Made by a program: the position numbers and the translations under genes. A DNA stretch of 64,000 bases from contig OZ020307.1 of NCBI GenBank assembly GCA_963971305.1, positions 61,873,702-61,937,701 of the forward strand, written 5' to 3'. Under the pieces are notes generated by a model. It was not told the origin of the DNA and did no database searches. It worked only from the letters and a program-made list of their open reading frames with translations. How positions within the stretch are numbered: position 1 is the stretch's first letter; each line of letters opens with the position of its first letter. This DNA is from Arcuatula senhousia. Its lineage: Eukaryota > Mollusca > Bivalvia > Mytilida > Mytilidae. This document shows, piece by piece, positions 1-12,194 of the stretch.

Positions 1-345
1 AATCTTGTTTATATGGGGACATGGAAGACTCTCATAGACTAACATGGGGTTACGGGGTTTCTTTCTCTCAGATGAATGCAGATGTTGGTTTGTCATAGGC
101 TTTAGTTTTGTCCTTCTTTACCGAATATGACAAGCTGAATTGACCATTAGCGACACGACGGGTGTGCTATAGCAGGCAGGTACTTTTTACTCTTCACGAC
201 GACCTTGGTTCACTCTCGTTACGACATCAGTTTTCAGTCAGTTGTTTTTGTTTTGTCTGTTTTGTGCTGTTCTCGATCGTTCGTGTTTACTTGTTTTGTC
301 TTTACCCTTTCGGACTTTTGACATTCGGATGACCCGTTGTTCTAA
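1..345 (+). mobile_element. PLE-B 3' tail copy
   Basis: This is a degenerate end of a Penelope-like element. The last reverse-transcriptase residues (SQMNADVGLS) are readable at about 64-98, followed by the tail shared with other copies: GGGTGTGCTATAGCAGGCAGG, CCTTTCGGACTTTTGACATT, then GGATG. Better copies lie at 29608-30045 and 49755-50232. Confidence 0.6.
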
Positions 346-2040
346 ATACGTAAATGTCGCTTTCCTTTAACGTTGGTCATTCATGTGTGCATAAAAACGC
401 ACGTCATTTTAATATTAGAAAATAAAACAAATGTTTCAACTTTTATGCTTTAAATAAAACATTTCTGGGATAAAATAAGCAAAAAATATTGATAGGTATC
501 ATATGACGCTTTAAAATTACTGACATTACAATTTTAGTGGGGAACAGGTACCTTTTCATTTATAGTGTTTGCATTAACTACTATATTGTGACTTTATTCC
601 GACGTAAAGAATGCAAAAAATGTTAATAAGGTGTTTACCATGCATTGAAATTTCATACAAATACTTGAAAAGTTTGATTATCCAACATAAATGTCTCTAT
701 TCTTTCACGATATCAAAATACATTTTACAAATTTATGCTAGAAAAATATTAAAATCATTTATCAATTTTAATAGCAAGACGGTCGTACATGAAAAGAAAT
801 TTAGGCAAACCTTCACAACCTAAAATGTTTTGTTGTTTTTTTAAATCGTTCGTGGAAAAGTGTAAAATTTGAAAGAATTTATTTGTGTTTTATGCTTGTG
901 GCGCTGAAAAAAACCAATAATAAAGTTTAATGCTTCTTTCACACTTTACACTTTAAGATGACACAAACGTGAAATGCAAGTTCGTTTTATTTTCATTATC
1001 GCCAAATAAAGCATAAGAGCACGTGTCCCAGTCTGTTATATCAGTTGTCTATTTTAAAACAGTTTTAATAAGGAAATAATTCAAGATGTTTATACATTTC
1101 TGCATAATTGAAAATTGATGCATAATTTATATGTGCATGTGCTGTACTCTTTCGTCACTAGCATAAATATAATCATATTATCAAACCTGAACAAAACAGA
1201 TGTATATGACGACAGCAATTAGGAAAAGATTAACAACAAAATACGTATATATCTATATAGCGATGACGGAAATACACAGTAAAAATGACAACATTTTAAG
1301 CACAACAAAATTTAATTTTGAATATTCTTACATTTCGAAAACAATTTACACTTCAAAATCAAAATCAAGAGATTTGACCAAAATCCATGCAGTTAATGCA
1401 AGTTATGTTTGCTACTCATTCTATGACGGTTTCTTTAACATTTGTAAGCCTTTTAAATAAATCTAAAACCAAACACTATATATTTCAATAACAAAAATAT
1501 AAAATGTTTTTTTTCTTGCGCTTTTTGCTGTAGATTTGTCTTCATGTTAATATATCAGAAACTGATGTTAATGTGATTGAAATTCACATGCAAGGGAAAA
1601 GGAAATAGTTCATCCAATGTTGATGGCTTTCTATAGCTTGTACCGGAAAGAGCTCGGAAGAACTAAGGTTTGAAAATTATAATTCAAACATTTGCATTTA
1701 GGTTAGTCAGGAATGTTTATATTCTCTTCAAGGTTTCAAGGAGTTTTATGTTTCACCATTTGATGCTTAAAACAGAAATACAGGAAAAATATTTCAAATG
1801 ATAATTCAAAAATATACCGTTAATAAGATTTATTAATCTCTTAAATAGAGAATGTGTTGACTTATCTTACTTGTGATACACAATAAAAGATGTAGGCCAA
1901 TGTAAGTGACAAAATCTACATGTAAACGAATGGAAAATTTGAATGAGTTCATTGATTGATTTAAAGTGTTTCAGTAGTCTTTTTAATCCGCTGCAAATGA
2001 CCTCACAAAAAATGTAAATAATACAAAATAAGATAAAGAA
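346..2040. other. No gene recognised
   Basis: AT-rich sequence. Short open frames here (for example 1200-1460) show no domain and no codon pattern. About 1580-1830 seems distantly similar to about 8590-8830 (shared TTGTACCGGA and neighbouring words), suggesting an old unclassified repeat. Confidence 0.3.
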
Positions 2041-2400
2041 ATGAGCTCTAAATTTTACGGAAGACATCATGCGCTTACAGACAAATATGGGGTTTCGATA
2101 TCTGAGATAAGTTGTTTTGTTTTCTTTTACCGTATGTGACACACTGAATTGACTGTTGGCAGAACGAAGGGTGTGCTATAGAATGCAGGAACTGATTACT
2201 GTTCTGGGGCACCTGATATCACTTTCGTTACGACTAGAGTTTGCGCTGATAATTGATATCCATTAGTTTGTGTGTTTGCGTGTTATATACGTTGTCTGAT
2301 TTTTTTCATCCTGTTCTCGTTGGTGTTAACTAGTTAACTAGATTAACTAATCTGCCTTTTCGGTCTTTTGACATTCGGATGCCCCATTGATACCTTTGCT
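2041..2400 (+). mobile_element. PLE-B 3' tail copy with a short RT remnant
   Basis: KFYGRHHAL-DKYGVSIS is readable at about 2050-2105, followed by the shared tail (GGGTGTGCTATAG, TTTCGGTCTTTTGACATTC). Stops and indels are present, so it is dead. Confidence 0.6.
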
Positions 2401-3755
2401 TCTCCTGTGATATATTGTCAGTAGGAAATGTTCGAAAAGGACAAATATTTCTTCATCAAACTAGACACATACTAAACGGATCAAACTAGTTCTGTAAGAT
2501 AAAGTTCTCAATTTTCATTTTATGTCTATAACAAAGAAAACAATTGTTCAATCTTGAAAAACAAACCAATAAAATATTCACATATTCATTTAAAGTACAC
2601 CTGTGAAAAGTGATAAGAAATTTAATAAAGATTGATAAACAGATATTTATGATGTATTGCAGACCTTAAATAAAGAGAGAAATTGGAGAAACTGTGCAAA
2701 ATTGTTTATCGGAAAATTCCGTATAAATCTTACAATCTCAAAAGCTGACCTTCCTATATCATTAAAACAGCATAGCAAGTAGGTCAATATACCAAGACCA
2801 ACACGGAACATTTAAGCAACACAAGTACTAAATAAAAATTTGTCTGAAACAGATATTTTGACATGACGTATCTGAACAAAATATTTGCGCAGCCCTGTCG
2901 GGACTTTATTTAAAATTGAAGGCATGGATGTTTTTACAAAAGTTATCAAATACATGGAATTTTTTTTTACAAAAACTGAATCCGACCCACTTAACCGACT
3001 TATAGCAATGTAACAAAGCATGAGCCGAGCTTTGATTTTTTTATATGTTTTACTTTTTATAAGCCTTTTGTTTAAATTTATGGGAGAGAATTTGATTCTA
3101 AGACTCTGCCTTAGACATAAAAAAGTATTTTGATGGTATTTAACAATTTGGAAAACTACAAACGTTACCTTCTTAGTATGCTGGCAAAAAGTAATAAGGA
3201 TTATCAAAAGTTGTATCTATTTTGAATGCAAAGTATGACCCTTTGATGACTTCCTGTTCAACTTTTAATAATTTGAAGACAAATGGGACAAAATAAACTT
3301 TGTAATACTTGAAGTTTAAAATTTAGACAAGCTGATTTGTAATGAAACCTAGTAATTCTGATATGCCCTCTAGATCAGCCATCTTGAATTCCCCGAAAAA
3401 AATATTTTGCCGAAATAAGTCTTTCATGAAGGTCTTTTAGTTAACCCTCTCTTTAGTAGATATGAAAATATTGGTATGGAACCAAATTTAGGATTTTGCA
3501 TGGTTTTCTAACAGATTGCAGATTGGCTGTTTAAAAAATCAGACAGTTTACTTTAATCCCAAGCTAATTGTAAGATGTGTTATATTCCAAACCATATGGC
3601 CTTATTTTTTTTACGGGCATGCTATCTATCAAATTGACAAATTCATATCTAAAATTGAAATTGGTTTTCGTAGACTTTTTATACTGATATACATTGTAAG
3701 CACACCACTACAAATGTAAGTAGAAATCTAAATAGAACATAAAATCTTAAACTGA
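2401..3755. other. No gene recognised
   Basis: AT-rich sequence with no coding signature. The minus-strand frame at 2812-3207 has no recognisable domain. Confidence 0.3.
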
Positions 3756-3759
3756 CGAA

Positions 3760-3995
3760 CACGTATTTCCCAACGCGACGGGTGTGCTATAGCTAGCAGG
3801 AATTTACTCTTCCGGAGCACCTGAGTTCACTCTTTTTCGGCTGGATTTTGCGTTGTTGGTTGATATTCAGTATTTTGTGTTTCCATGTTTTACATGTTGT
3901 CTGTTTTTGGCCCGTTATTGTTGGTGTTTTCTGGTTTTGTCTCTGCCCTTTCGGACTTTTGACATTCGGATACCCCATTGGTACCTCTGCTTATC
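3760..3995 (+). mobile_element. PLE-B 3' tail copy
   Basis: It matches the tail consensus from the GACGGGTGTGCTATAG block through TCTTCCGGAGCACCTGAG to GGACTTTTGACATTCGGAT and ACCTCTGCTT. No RT remnant is attached. Confidence 0.6.
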
Positions 3996-6155
3996 CCACA
4001 TGTTGAAAAATGTTTTCGTCAGCTTATACATCAATATAAAAGTCGACTAGCACTATCAAACAATAATTTTCGTTATGCTGTATGTGCACATCTGGAGGAA
4101 TGCCTTCATATCAGCAGCATTTTGATAGAAATAATTGGATATCGAATTATAATACCTGTAATATAAAAATTAATGATAAAAAGTACTTGTGTAAATATCA
4201 TTATTACTGAAAAGTAGCAAGCTTCCTTAACATGATTGGGCCGATGTCCTTCAAGCATGTGGCGCATCAGAGTATGTGAAAAATGTCAAGAAGAAAGTGT
4301 GATAGTACGGGAAGGAAGTAGCATATTATCCCTCTTTATGGTCAATCTGTCACAATATAACAGTATAACAGAAAAAAGGTAATAAATTACATAATTTAAT
4401 GGTCTAAGAAATTAACAAAACTGAAAACTATAATGCGCAGTAAACGAATTAACACAAAAACAGGAAGGCAATTCCCGTCAATGCTATAACAAATATGAAA
4501 TATCCGAGTATCCTTGAAAAGAATTAGAACATGACAATGAATAAAAATGAAGAACTGATCCTACGTGACCCTTGTTCACATGTAAAAAACTTTCATGATT
4601 GTCAAGTATTATGTATTTAATAATGATGTTTACTCTACTTCAACTGGGCATTGACATGACAAACCCGAGAAAAAAATAAAATGACAAAGAACAAAAAGTT
4701 ACATGGGTTAGTCCGATCAAAGCATTGTCAAGGTAGCATTTTTTTAATGAATGTAAAAAAAAAAACATTTTAAGATTTAAATTATCTTACATCTTTAATG
4801 ACCAAATCGGAGCGGTTGATGACCCTTACATCTTATGTACTAGTATTGTACTTTAGAAATCTTGTTCAAATATGCATAAAGACATATAACTACTTAATAC
4901 AATGAGTCCACACTAATGTTTGTGTTTTGGCTTGAATGCTGACAGTGGTATTATTCAATTTACAAGTACGCCATTCCTTGGTTCAAAGTAAGGCTTAAGT
5001 AAAAACTATTTCCATCCGAAGCTTCTTTCTGCTAAATAATGCATCGATCGGAAACTTCTTTTTAAGAAAATTATAAAACAAAAAGCAGTGCTTTAACTTA
5101 AAACTTTTGTAAGTCGGGTTTTTTGGTCCAATAAATATGAATTATTATTTACACAAGAACAACTGATAGTTTTAACAAAGCTTAACATCTGGATTGAAAG
5201 AATATTAATAATACTTGAGAAAAAAATCGTGATTAGAATTTAAAAGCAATGAAACATAAGGACATCTCAAAGACAATGACACTACGATACAGCACAACAA
5301 CTGCAATCACCAATCCAGACTACCTTTAGTGTCATCGGGATGGTTTGAACTCATACATGTACGACACATTATCAGGACAAATAAGATATAGTAGCCCCTA
5401 GATATGGACACACTTTATTGTATTTACACATTTTTATTTGATGATAGCACAGTTTTTCGGTACAAATATTTTGTGTTCAAAATGTATTTTGCATGAGGAA
5501 AAACTATCCCTTTTATACTGTACCTCTCAACTGACACGTAGGTCAACACTTTAAGTTCTATTATAATCAAATGTTGCATAAGATTTGAGGCTGCGTGTAA
5601 AAAGAGTAATATTTTCCTAAAATCTACTGTGTTAAAAAAAAAACGGGGTAAAACAGAACTTAAAAAACAATAGAAAAGGCTATAAAAATATTATCAAAAA
5701 CTATTTTATCTAGGCTCTACTGTTTATTTTTGAATACTTTATGAAGTCTTTGCTGTACACATGCTTAAAAATAGATCTAAAATTAAGCCATTTAAATTTG
5801 AACATATTGATAACTTCAAAAATGTAAGTGTTATCTTTTTCTACATGTATTTGTTGCTTTGTCATATTGCGATTAAATAAATTTACTTTTGATTTTTAGA
5901 AGCTAGAGGTCTTTTTTCTAACTATTATGTAAAACAAATTTTGGGGTTTTATAAATTTATTTATTTATTTTTTCACCGTCACACCTATGTTTATGCATCA
6001 TCTTTGCTATATTCTAACTGTGCATCGCCGTTTTCATCGTTTTATTTTGGTTTTGGCTTTTTCTTATATTTTGCTTTTTTAAATTGCGTGCCTAAAAATT
6101 ATTACTAAAAAAAGTAATAAAAAAAAATACCGAACTTGGAGAATCAATCTCAAAT
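3996..6155. other. No gene recognised
   Basis: About 2.1 kb of AT-rich DNA with no coding frame, clear repeat or RNA gene that I can support. Confidence 0.3.
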
Positions 6156-6159
6156 GTCC

Positions 6160-6285
6160 ATAAGACGTGAAAAAACAAGGAAGACATACCGGACAAATTG
6201 AAGATCGCATTGGTCCTGACTTGGTACAGGCATTTCAAAAGAAATGGTGGGTTAAACCAGGTATTAAGGCGCCCAAAATAATACT
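6160..6285 (-). mobile_element. PLE-A 3' tail fragment
   Basis: Contains TCCTGACTTGGTACAGGCAT and GAAATGGTGGGTTAAACCAG, the same block as the tails at 35342-35640, 37027-37330 and 39280-39580. Confidence 0.55.
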
Positions 6286-6304
6286 CAATTAAAAAATAAT
6301 AATA

Positions 6305-6530
6305 TCGATATTTGGCAACTTGAGGGTTGTGCTATAGCAAGCAGGAACTGCTAACTCTTCCGGGGCACCCGTGTTCACTCTCGTTGCGATAAATGCGGTT
6401 AAGTTGTTATGTGTGTTTTTGTTTGTTGTATGGTTTGTTCCGTTTGGATGATTTTTTTTGTCTACCGATTTGTCTTTGTCTTTACGGTATCATGATTTTT
6501 TATTACTCCTTTGGTACACCTTAGCTTCTT
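6305..6530 (+). mobile_element. PLE-B 3' tail fragment
   Basis: Shares TGTGCTATAGCAAGCAGGAA and CTTCCGGGGCACCCG with the other PLE-B tails. It abuts the opposite-strand PLE-A tail. Confidence 0.55.
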
Positions 6531-7190
6531 GACTAGAAACGACTTAATCTAACATTTTGATTTATGGTTTCTATTTTGAGTAAACATTTTGTAAGATTTC
6601 ATAAACGTGATCTTATTAAATTTCCCAACTGAAATCTTTCAAAAATAGACATCTGTCACAATATACTGTGACATGTGCACTGTTTTTTTTTAACTTCCAG
6701 CAATTTGCATTCTTTACATGTGTTTGGCATCATAAATTTTGCAAGATATCTAAAAATGATTTCATTCAGCATCAATCAAAATAACTTCAACATTTAAGGT
6801 GGAATAATACCTTTTGCAAAGGCAGCTCTTCGAAATAACTCTTATTAAACTTTTAAATTTAGAAAAGTCGACATGAAACAGAATACGGTATACTATTGAT
6901 GTATGAAAATTTTATTGAAACTTTTACATATTTTAACATTTTAAAGTATTGGTTTGTAGGATTCAACCATGGAATAACTTTCATCAAATAAATATGTAAA
7001 ATTATAAATCAATAATTTAATTTGGTATGTAACGCTCAATTTGATTGGTTGGACCAACCCATGTTATTTTGTATAATATGGTTTGGTCTTGTGACGTCAC
7101 TAACATCTTCATTCGCCACGGCATTTTCGAAATAGTCCCTTTGATTTTTTGTTGTTGAATATTCGATAGTTAATATAAATCCTATGAAGT
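6531..7190. other. No gene; contains an isolated TGACGTCA palindrome
   Basis: No coding region seen. TGACGTCA at 7092-7099 is a perfect cAMP-response-element word, but nothing around it looks like a promoter. It may belong to the larger repeat whose hairpin follows at 7195. Confidence 0.25.
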
Positions 7191-7194
7191 TAAA

Positions 7195-7331
7195 TTATAA
7201 GGAATGACTTAAATAGTTGATCATTTTATAGGGATATAAAATGGGTAGGGTCGTTTTACGCTCAACATAAAGCGCTCCTACCCATTTTATACCCGTATAA
7301 AATGACCAACTATTAAAGTCATTCCTTATAA
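7195..7331. mobile_element. Hairpin MITE-like element
   Basis: Inverted arms of about 55 bases (TTATAAGGAATGACTT... to ...AAGTCATTCCTTATAA) with few mismatches surround a loop of about 25 bases. No coding capacity. Confidence 0.65.
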
Positions 7332-7411
7332 ATAAATTCAAGGATTTTGGAATAAATATTTCAAAAATTAAGTTTTTAGTTATTTTTTTTTATTCTTGTT
7401 TAAGTTGGAAG

Positions 7412-7745
7412 AAGCAAAGAGGTACAAATGGGGCATTAAAATGTCGTAAATCCGAACGGGCAAAAACAAAAAAAAGTCACCGAGAACGACACGAAAAACA
7501 GGCAAAATAAAACACACAAAACAACAGCATAGCAATCAACAATGCAATTCTAAGTCGTCAAGAGAGTTAACTTAAATGTTCCGATAAGTGAGCAGTAACA
7601 GCATTCTGTAAAACATCTATCACGTTGCTTGCTTTTAACTCAGAAAGTAACATCCGACTAAGGACAAAACAAAACCGCTTGACAAACCTTTATCTGCAAT
7701 CCTCTGAGAGACGGCAGTTCCATATTTGTCTAAGAGCATGATATT
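7412..7745 (-). mobile_element. PLE-B 3' end copy
   Basis: The reverse complement gives the end of the RT frame (KYGTAVSQ..ADKGLS) and the PLE-B tail, with many indels. Confidence 0.55.
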
Positions 7746-9186
7746 TTCAATAAAATTTCTTTCCTAAAATTCTTTTGTCAAACTTCTGTAAGAAACTTCT
7801 TTAGATACTGCTGTTTATGTTTTCTATGCTATTGAATCTTCTTAGACTAGACTTTCTATAAAATTGCATACTAAGGCATCCAACCGCATGCTCATTCTTT
7901 ATCTGGAATTTCGTTATTACATTTGTTTTACAAAAACATCGAATTGATATGTTTAAAAAGGATTTATTACCATAACCTGTACAAGTACGTGTTAATTGCT
8001 CACGTTTTTTTTTCTACAGGATCATAAAGAGAGAATATTCATGTAGTAATTTCAGGAGGGGCTTTCATTGTTTTTAAATATGATAAAATAATGTCTTTAT
8101 TTAAACAAAAATATTATGTTATAAGAGTATCAAGTATATGGTAGGGAAAAAACGTTCCCATAAAAAGATTTATGAAATAACTAAATAAGGTTATCCTGTT
8201 TCAATTATTTATCGTGCAGCTAAGCATATTTCGCTTCAAAAAATCCGACAGCATGATTACTAACCAACGGACTTTTTAGTTAGGTTATAGCCTGATAAGA
8301 AAGAAAAAAATGACTGATATTGAAAAGTTAAAAAAAAAACGGCCATCTCTATAATGACAAAAGGACTGAAAAGGCTAATCGTTGATTTTGGTTGGTTAAA
8401 TAAACCATTTGCTTCTAAAATTGTTTAAAAACTGTGTGGTAATTATTTCTGGAAATTTTATCATTTAGGTTTTTATACCTCCTTAAAAGGTCTGGTAGGT
8501 ACGGTATACATTGAAATACTAGTCGTTTTATAAAATGATTTGTCTGGCTCTTTGAATTGCTTCAAATATTTACTCTATGCATAATAGTTGTTCATGTGTG
8601 TTCAACTCACATTGAGTGAAAAGGATTTAATTCATCTTTACATGTTAGTTGTTGCTTTTTACAATTTGTACCGGATAAAGCTTGATAGAACTAAAATATT
8701 AGATTAGTTTTTTTAACAAGCTGCATTTGGGTTTGAAGGATAATGCTAATTGTTTTCTCTTATAAGTTGTTGCTTAAAAAGGAAATACAGAAAGGGGAAT
8801 ATTATTCTGTAATGAACTACATTATAAACTATCCCTGTGAAAGCTTCCATTTGTCCCTGTGTTTTTTGTATAGATTGTTCTGTGTCTAAAAATGGGTCAT
8901 TCGGTGATAATTTTGGGATTGGTATTGAATCTTCTGTATTGTATTATGTCTTGGGCTAATGCAACATCTACCGCTAGTCACGTTGAAAACTGCTGACTGT
9001 CTTCGATTATAAAATTTCTTTTAATTGCGGTTTGTTTATGCAGATTGTGTCTCGTACACTTTTTTCACATCCAATTATCATCTATAATTTATCACAATTA
9101 AACTATTTTTTTAAAGGTAAACACAAAGTGTGTTCAGTTTCCAAATAATTGAAACTTTATGGACGACATCATTCTCTCATACACAC
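7746..9186. other. No confident gene; one 34-residue signal-like ORF
   Basis: AT-rich. The only feature of note is a short frame at 8892-8996 starting MGHSVIILGLVLNLLYC, listed separately. Confidence 0.25.
8892..8996 (+). CDS. Possible small secreted-peptide ORF
   Basis: Thirty-four residues from ATG to TGA: a hydrophobic signal-like start (MGHSVIILGLVLNLLYCIMS), then WANATSTASHVENC with an NAT sequon. No homologue is recognised, and no splice partner or promoter is obvious. It could be a first exon or chance. Confidence 0.15.
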   Translation: MGHSVIILGLVLNLLYCIMSWANATSTASHVENC

Positions 9187-9460
9187 ATATAATACTGCTA
9201 TCTCACAGATGTGGACAGATGTTGGTTTGTCCTCGGGTTTTGATACGTTATCCCTATCCGGATTTGACACGCCGTTGGATTAACTGTTAGCAACGCGATG
9301 GGTGTATTGTAACAAACAGAAACTGCTTGTCCTTCAGGATCAACATTGTTCCCTCGTGTAATGACTTTAGTTCGCGATTTTGATTGCCATTTAATTTTTT
9401 GTGTGTGTTTCATGTTGTCTATTTTGACATTCGAATACCCATCTTGATCTGAAAGCAAGC
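9187..9460 (+). mobile_element. PLE-B 3' tail fragment
   Basis: ACAGATGTTGGTTTGTCCT followed by the tail words GCGATGGGTGTATTG and GACATTCGAATACCCATC. Its distal end is included in the 613-bp tandem duplication that begins at about 9378. Confidence 0.5.
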
Positions 9461-10603
9461 AGGAAAAAAGTGAAACCATCATGGCTACATAATAAGTAAT
9501 AAAAACAACCATAATCCATTAAATCTGCTAACTAAAGATGATAACAAAATAACCAAACTTGGTGGATCAATCTTAAATGTCCAAAGACAAAGCAAGGAAA
9601 ACAAGCATTTCAAAAGGAACCAGGTTTAATGGCGCAAAAAACCTCCCCCTTCCTTCGTGATCTTTTGGTCCGGTTGTTACAAAAAACACAACACGGACAT
9701 AATAGGGATGTATATGTGAACATCTCAGTACAACAACCAGCCAAACACTAATCAAAACAATCACTAACCATTTCGTCTAAAATAATTTTGAACTTTTCCG
9801 CCAGTGGCTTATAACGAAGGAAGAACTATTTAGGGATAGCATGAAACGTATCTTTTTAATAAAACTGGTCTAATAGTCGGTCACGGAGATAGTGGTATCG
9901 AATGAAATTTGCAAAATGTGTGAAAACTCTGGCATATCTAAGAAATTGTGAAATATAGACACCGTATGCAGGTGGAGATGGTATGTTACATTTTGATTGC
10001 CATCTAATTTTTTGTGTGTGTTTCATGTTGTCTATTTTGACATTCGAATACCCATCTTGATCTGAAAGCAAGCAGGAAAAAAGTGAAACCATCATGGCTA
10101 CATAATAAGTAATAAAAACAACCATAATCCATTAAATCTGCTAACTAAAGATGATAACAAAATAACCAAACTTGGTGGATCAATCTTAAATGTCCAAAGA
10201 CAAAACAAGGAAAACAAGCATTTCAAAAGGAACCAGGTTTAATGGCGCAAAAAACCTCCCCCTTCCTTCGTGATCTTTTGGTCCGGTTGTTACAAAAAAC
10301 ACAACACGGACATAATAAGGATGTATATGTGAACATCTCAGTTCAACAACCAGCCAAACACTAATCAAAACAATCACTAACCATTTCGTCTAAAATAATT
10401 TTGAACTTTTCCGCCAGTGGCTTATAACGAAGGAAGAACTATTTAGGGATAGCATGAAACGTATCTTTTTAATAAACCTGGTCTAATAGTCGGTCACGGA
10501 GATAGTGGTATCGAATGAAATTTGCAAAATGTGTGAAAACTCTGGCATATCTAAGAAATTGTGAAATATAGACACCGTATGCAGGTGGAGATGGTATGTT
10601 ACA
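9378..10603 (-). repeat. 613-bp tandem duplication carrying PLE-A tail and RT fragment
   Basis: Two units (9378-9990 and 9991-10603) are almost identical, differing at only a few positions. Each holds the end of a PLE-B tail plus, on the minus strand, a PLE-A tail and the RT fragment NIPSPPAYGVYISQFLRYAR. The high identity implies a recent duplication or an assembly duplication. Confidence 0.8.
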
Positions 10604-11065
10604 TTCCAGGTTAGAAAAATTTTAAAGTAATGGTATTTCTAAGAATCAGGCAACTTACTAAAATATTGAAACAACCACTTTAACACATCTTGCCAAATTT
10701 TATGTAAAATTGAAGGTATTAATATAATAAACAAAGTGTTTAAAATGAATTTTCAAAAAATATTTCCATTAAGTCATTAGCGGTACTTAAAAAGTGTAAA
10801 AAATCTCTATATATTCAACTAAAAACCCATTGTCATTATTTCAAATGTGCAGAATTAAATCTTTGTTTTCAACAAAAGAATTGAGAGGTATAAATGAACA
10901 CTTAAAAAAAATACTGTCCCTTTGGTGGGATTTCTGCTCTTTTTATACAAACTAAATTATGTGATTTTATTGACCACTGTGGACCTCTTTTTTACAGAGT
11001 TATTTCCCTTATTGAAACTTCTTTATAGTGAAGAGTTGTTTTGGTCTATATAAATAAATATGGTG
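10604..11065. other. No gene recognised
   Basis: AT-rich. About 10612-10660 is the reverse complement of a stretch near 19165-19210, a small PLE-associated remnant. Confidence 0.3.
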
Positions 11066-11375
11066 GGAAATTGCACAGGCGCTTGGGTACAATTTGTGTT
11101 TTCTCGGCTTTTATCTTAAAACCCCATTATATCCTCATATTTTACCCCTCTACGCATGTCTGACCTGTTTTTAGCTTATTTTCATAACTTTGATATTTCC
11201 CCTCTATATATAATATCAACGTTGATATTATATATAGAGGGGAAATATCAAAGTTATGAAAATAAGCTAAAAACAGGTCAGACATGCGTAGAGGGGTAAA
11301 ATATGAGGATATAATGGGGTTTTAAGATAAAAGCCGAGAAAACACAAATTGTACCCAAGCGCCTGTGGGAAATTG
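11066..11375. mobile_element. Perfect-palindrome transposable element with 8-bp target duplication
   Basis: Bases 11074-11367 form a perfect palindrome: two 147-base arms with no spacer, meeting at 11220/11221 (TCAAC|GTTGA). The termini are CACAGGCGCTTGGGT. GGAAATTG flanks both sides (11066-11073 and 11368-11375). The ends match those of the element at 53764-54672, so this is a foldback, hAT-like non-autonomous element. Superfamily assignment is inference from the 8-bp duplication and CA(C)AGG ends. Confidence 0.88.
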
Positions 11376-11437
11376 GTAAAAACGTCTGAAACTACATTTT
11401 ACATGCTTCTTTATTATTATATTGTAATTGATCATGG

Positions 11438-11819
11438 GTGATTGGTATGAAGTGCAGCTTTAGTTTGTTTTCCCCAACACCATGTGGTTCTTCTACTTAC
11501 TTTCCAAATGAAAATAACACCATTCTGATAGAAAAATGTGACAGAAACATCCAGGCCCACTTACAAACTCTTAAATTGAATCCTGCCGATATTCCAGCAG
11601 AAAGCAACTTGATCTGCTATAGAGTGGGAATTTTCTCACACTTACAAAGCTACACAATATGTCCCAGTCATCGGTATTCCTTAGGCATAAGATGGAGAAA
11701 GATTTCAGCTTGTGCCTATGTACATCACACCGGGAAGATGAAGCCAGACCGTGCTGTTAGCCCAAAGATGAGCAAGGCTGTATTGATGATAGAGGGAAGC
11801 TTACTTCAAATTGGCTCAG
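11438..11819 (+). CDS. Exon of an unnamed RNase-H-like/C2H2 family protein, N-terminal part
   Basis: The frame runs from an ATG to a donor TCAG|GTGAAA. It encodes a region with CDRNIQAHL..., CPSHRYSLGIRWR and KPDRAVSPKMSKA, ending IGSG. From memory, proteins of one unnamed metazoan family (common in cnidarians and molluscs) begin with a histidine/cysteine-containing segment of this kind that continues into GICRxCR. The next exon at 14819 supplies exactly GICRKCREL when spliced in phase 1, which supports the join. The true start is uncertain; the exon may begin at an acceptor near 11450. It lies 63 bases after a palindromic element. Confidence 0.6.
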
Positions 11820-12194
11820 GTGAAAAAAAATTAAATAGAGACCGAACATTTAACATGTTAATGTCGGTTCAAAAGCTCTAAAGAGCTTATGTTTGTTGTT
11901 ATCTATCTTGCCGACTTTAAATAAAGTTTATTTATTATTTATTTATTTTACATGTTTAATAAGTACATGTAAACTTGAAAAAAAGGGGCGCTTTTAAAAC
12001 TATTTTGAATCAAAAGCAATAGACTGAGGGGTAATAATAAAAACATATTTTTGTCCTTATGTCACATTTATATGTTGTAAAACAGTATTAACTCTTTTTT
12101 CCGTGCTCTGAATGAAAAATAAGTACTGAGTATGCTGACCAAACAAAAACACCGAGCCCCCCGCCTTTTCAAGTTAAATGCATATGGTGGGTCA

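Noticed and set aside
2812..3207. 131-residue minus-strand frame
   Set aside because: Lys-, Ile- and Phe-rich in AT-rich DNA with no domain, splice context or paralogue; probably chance.
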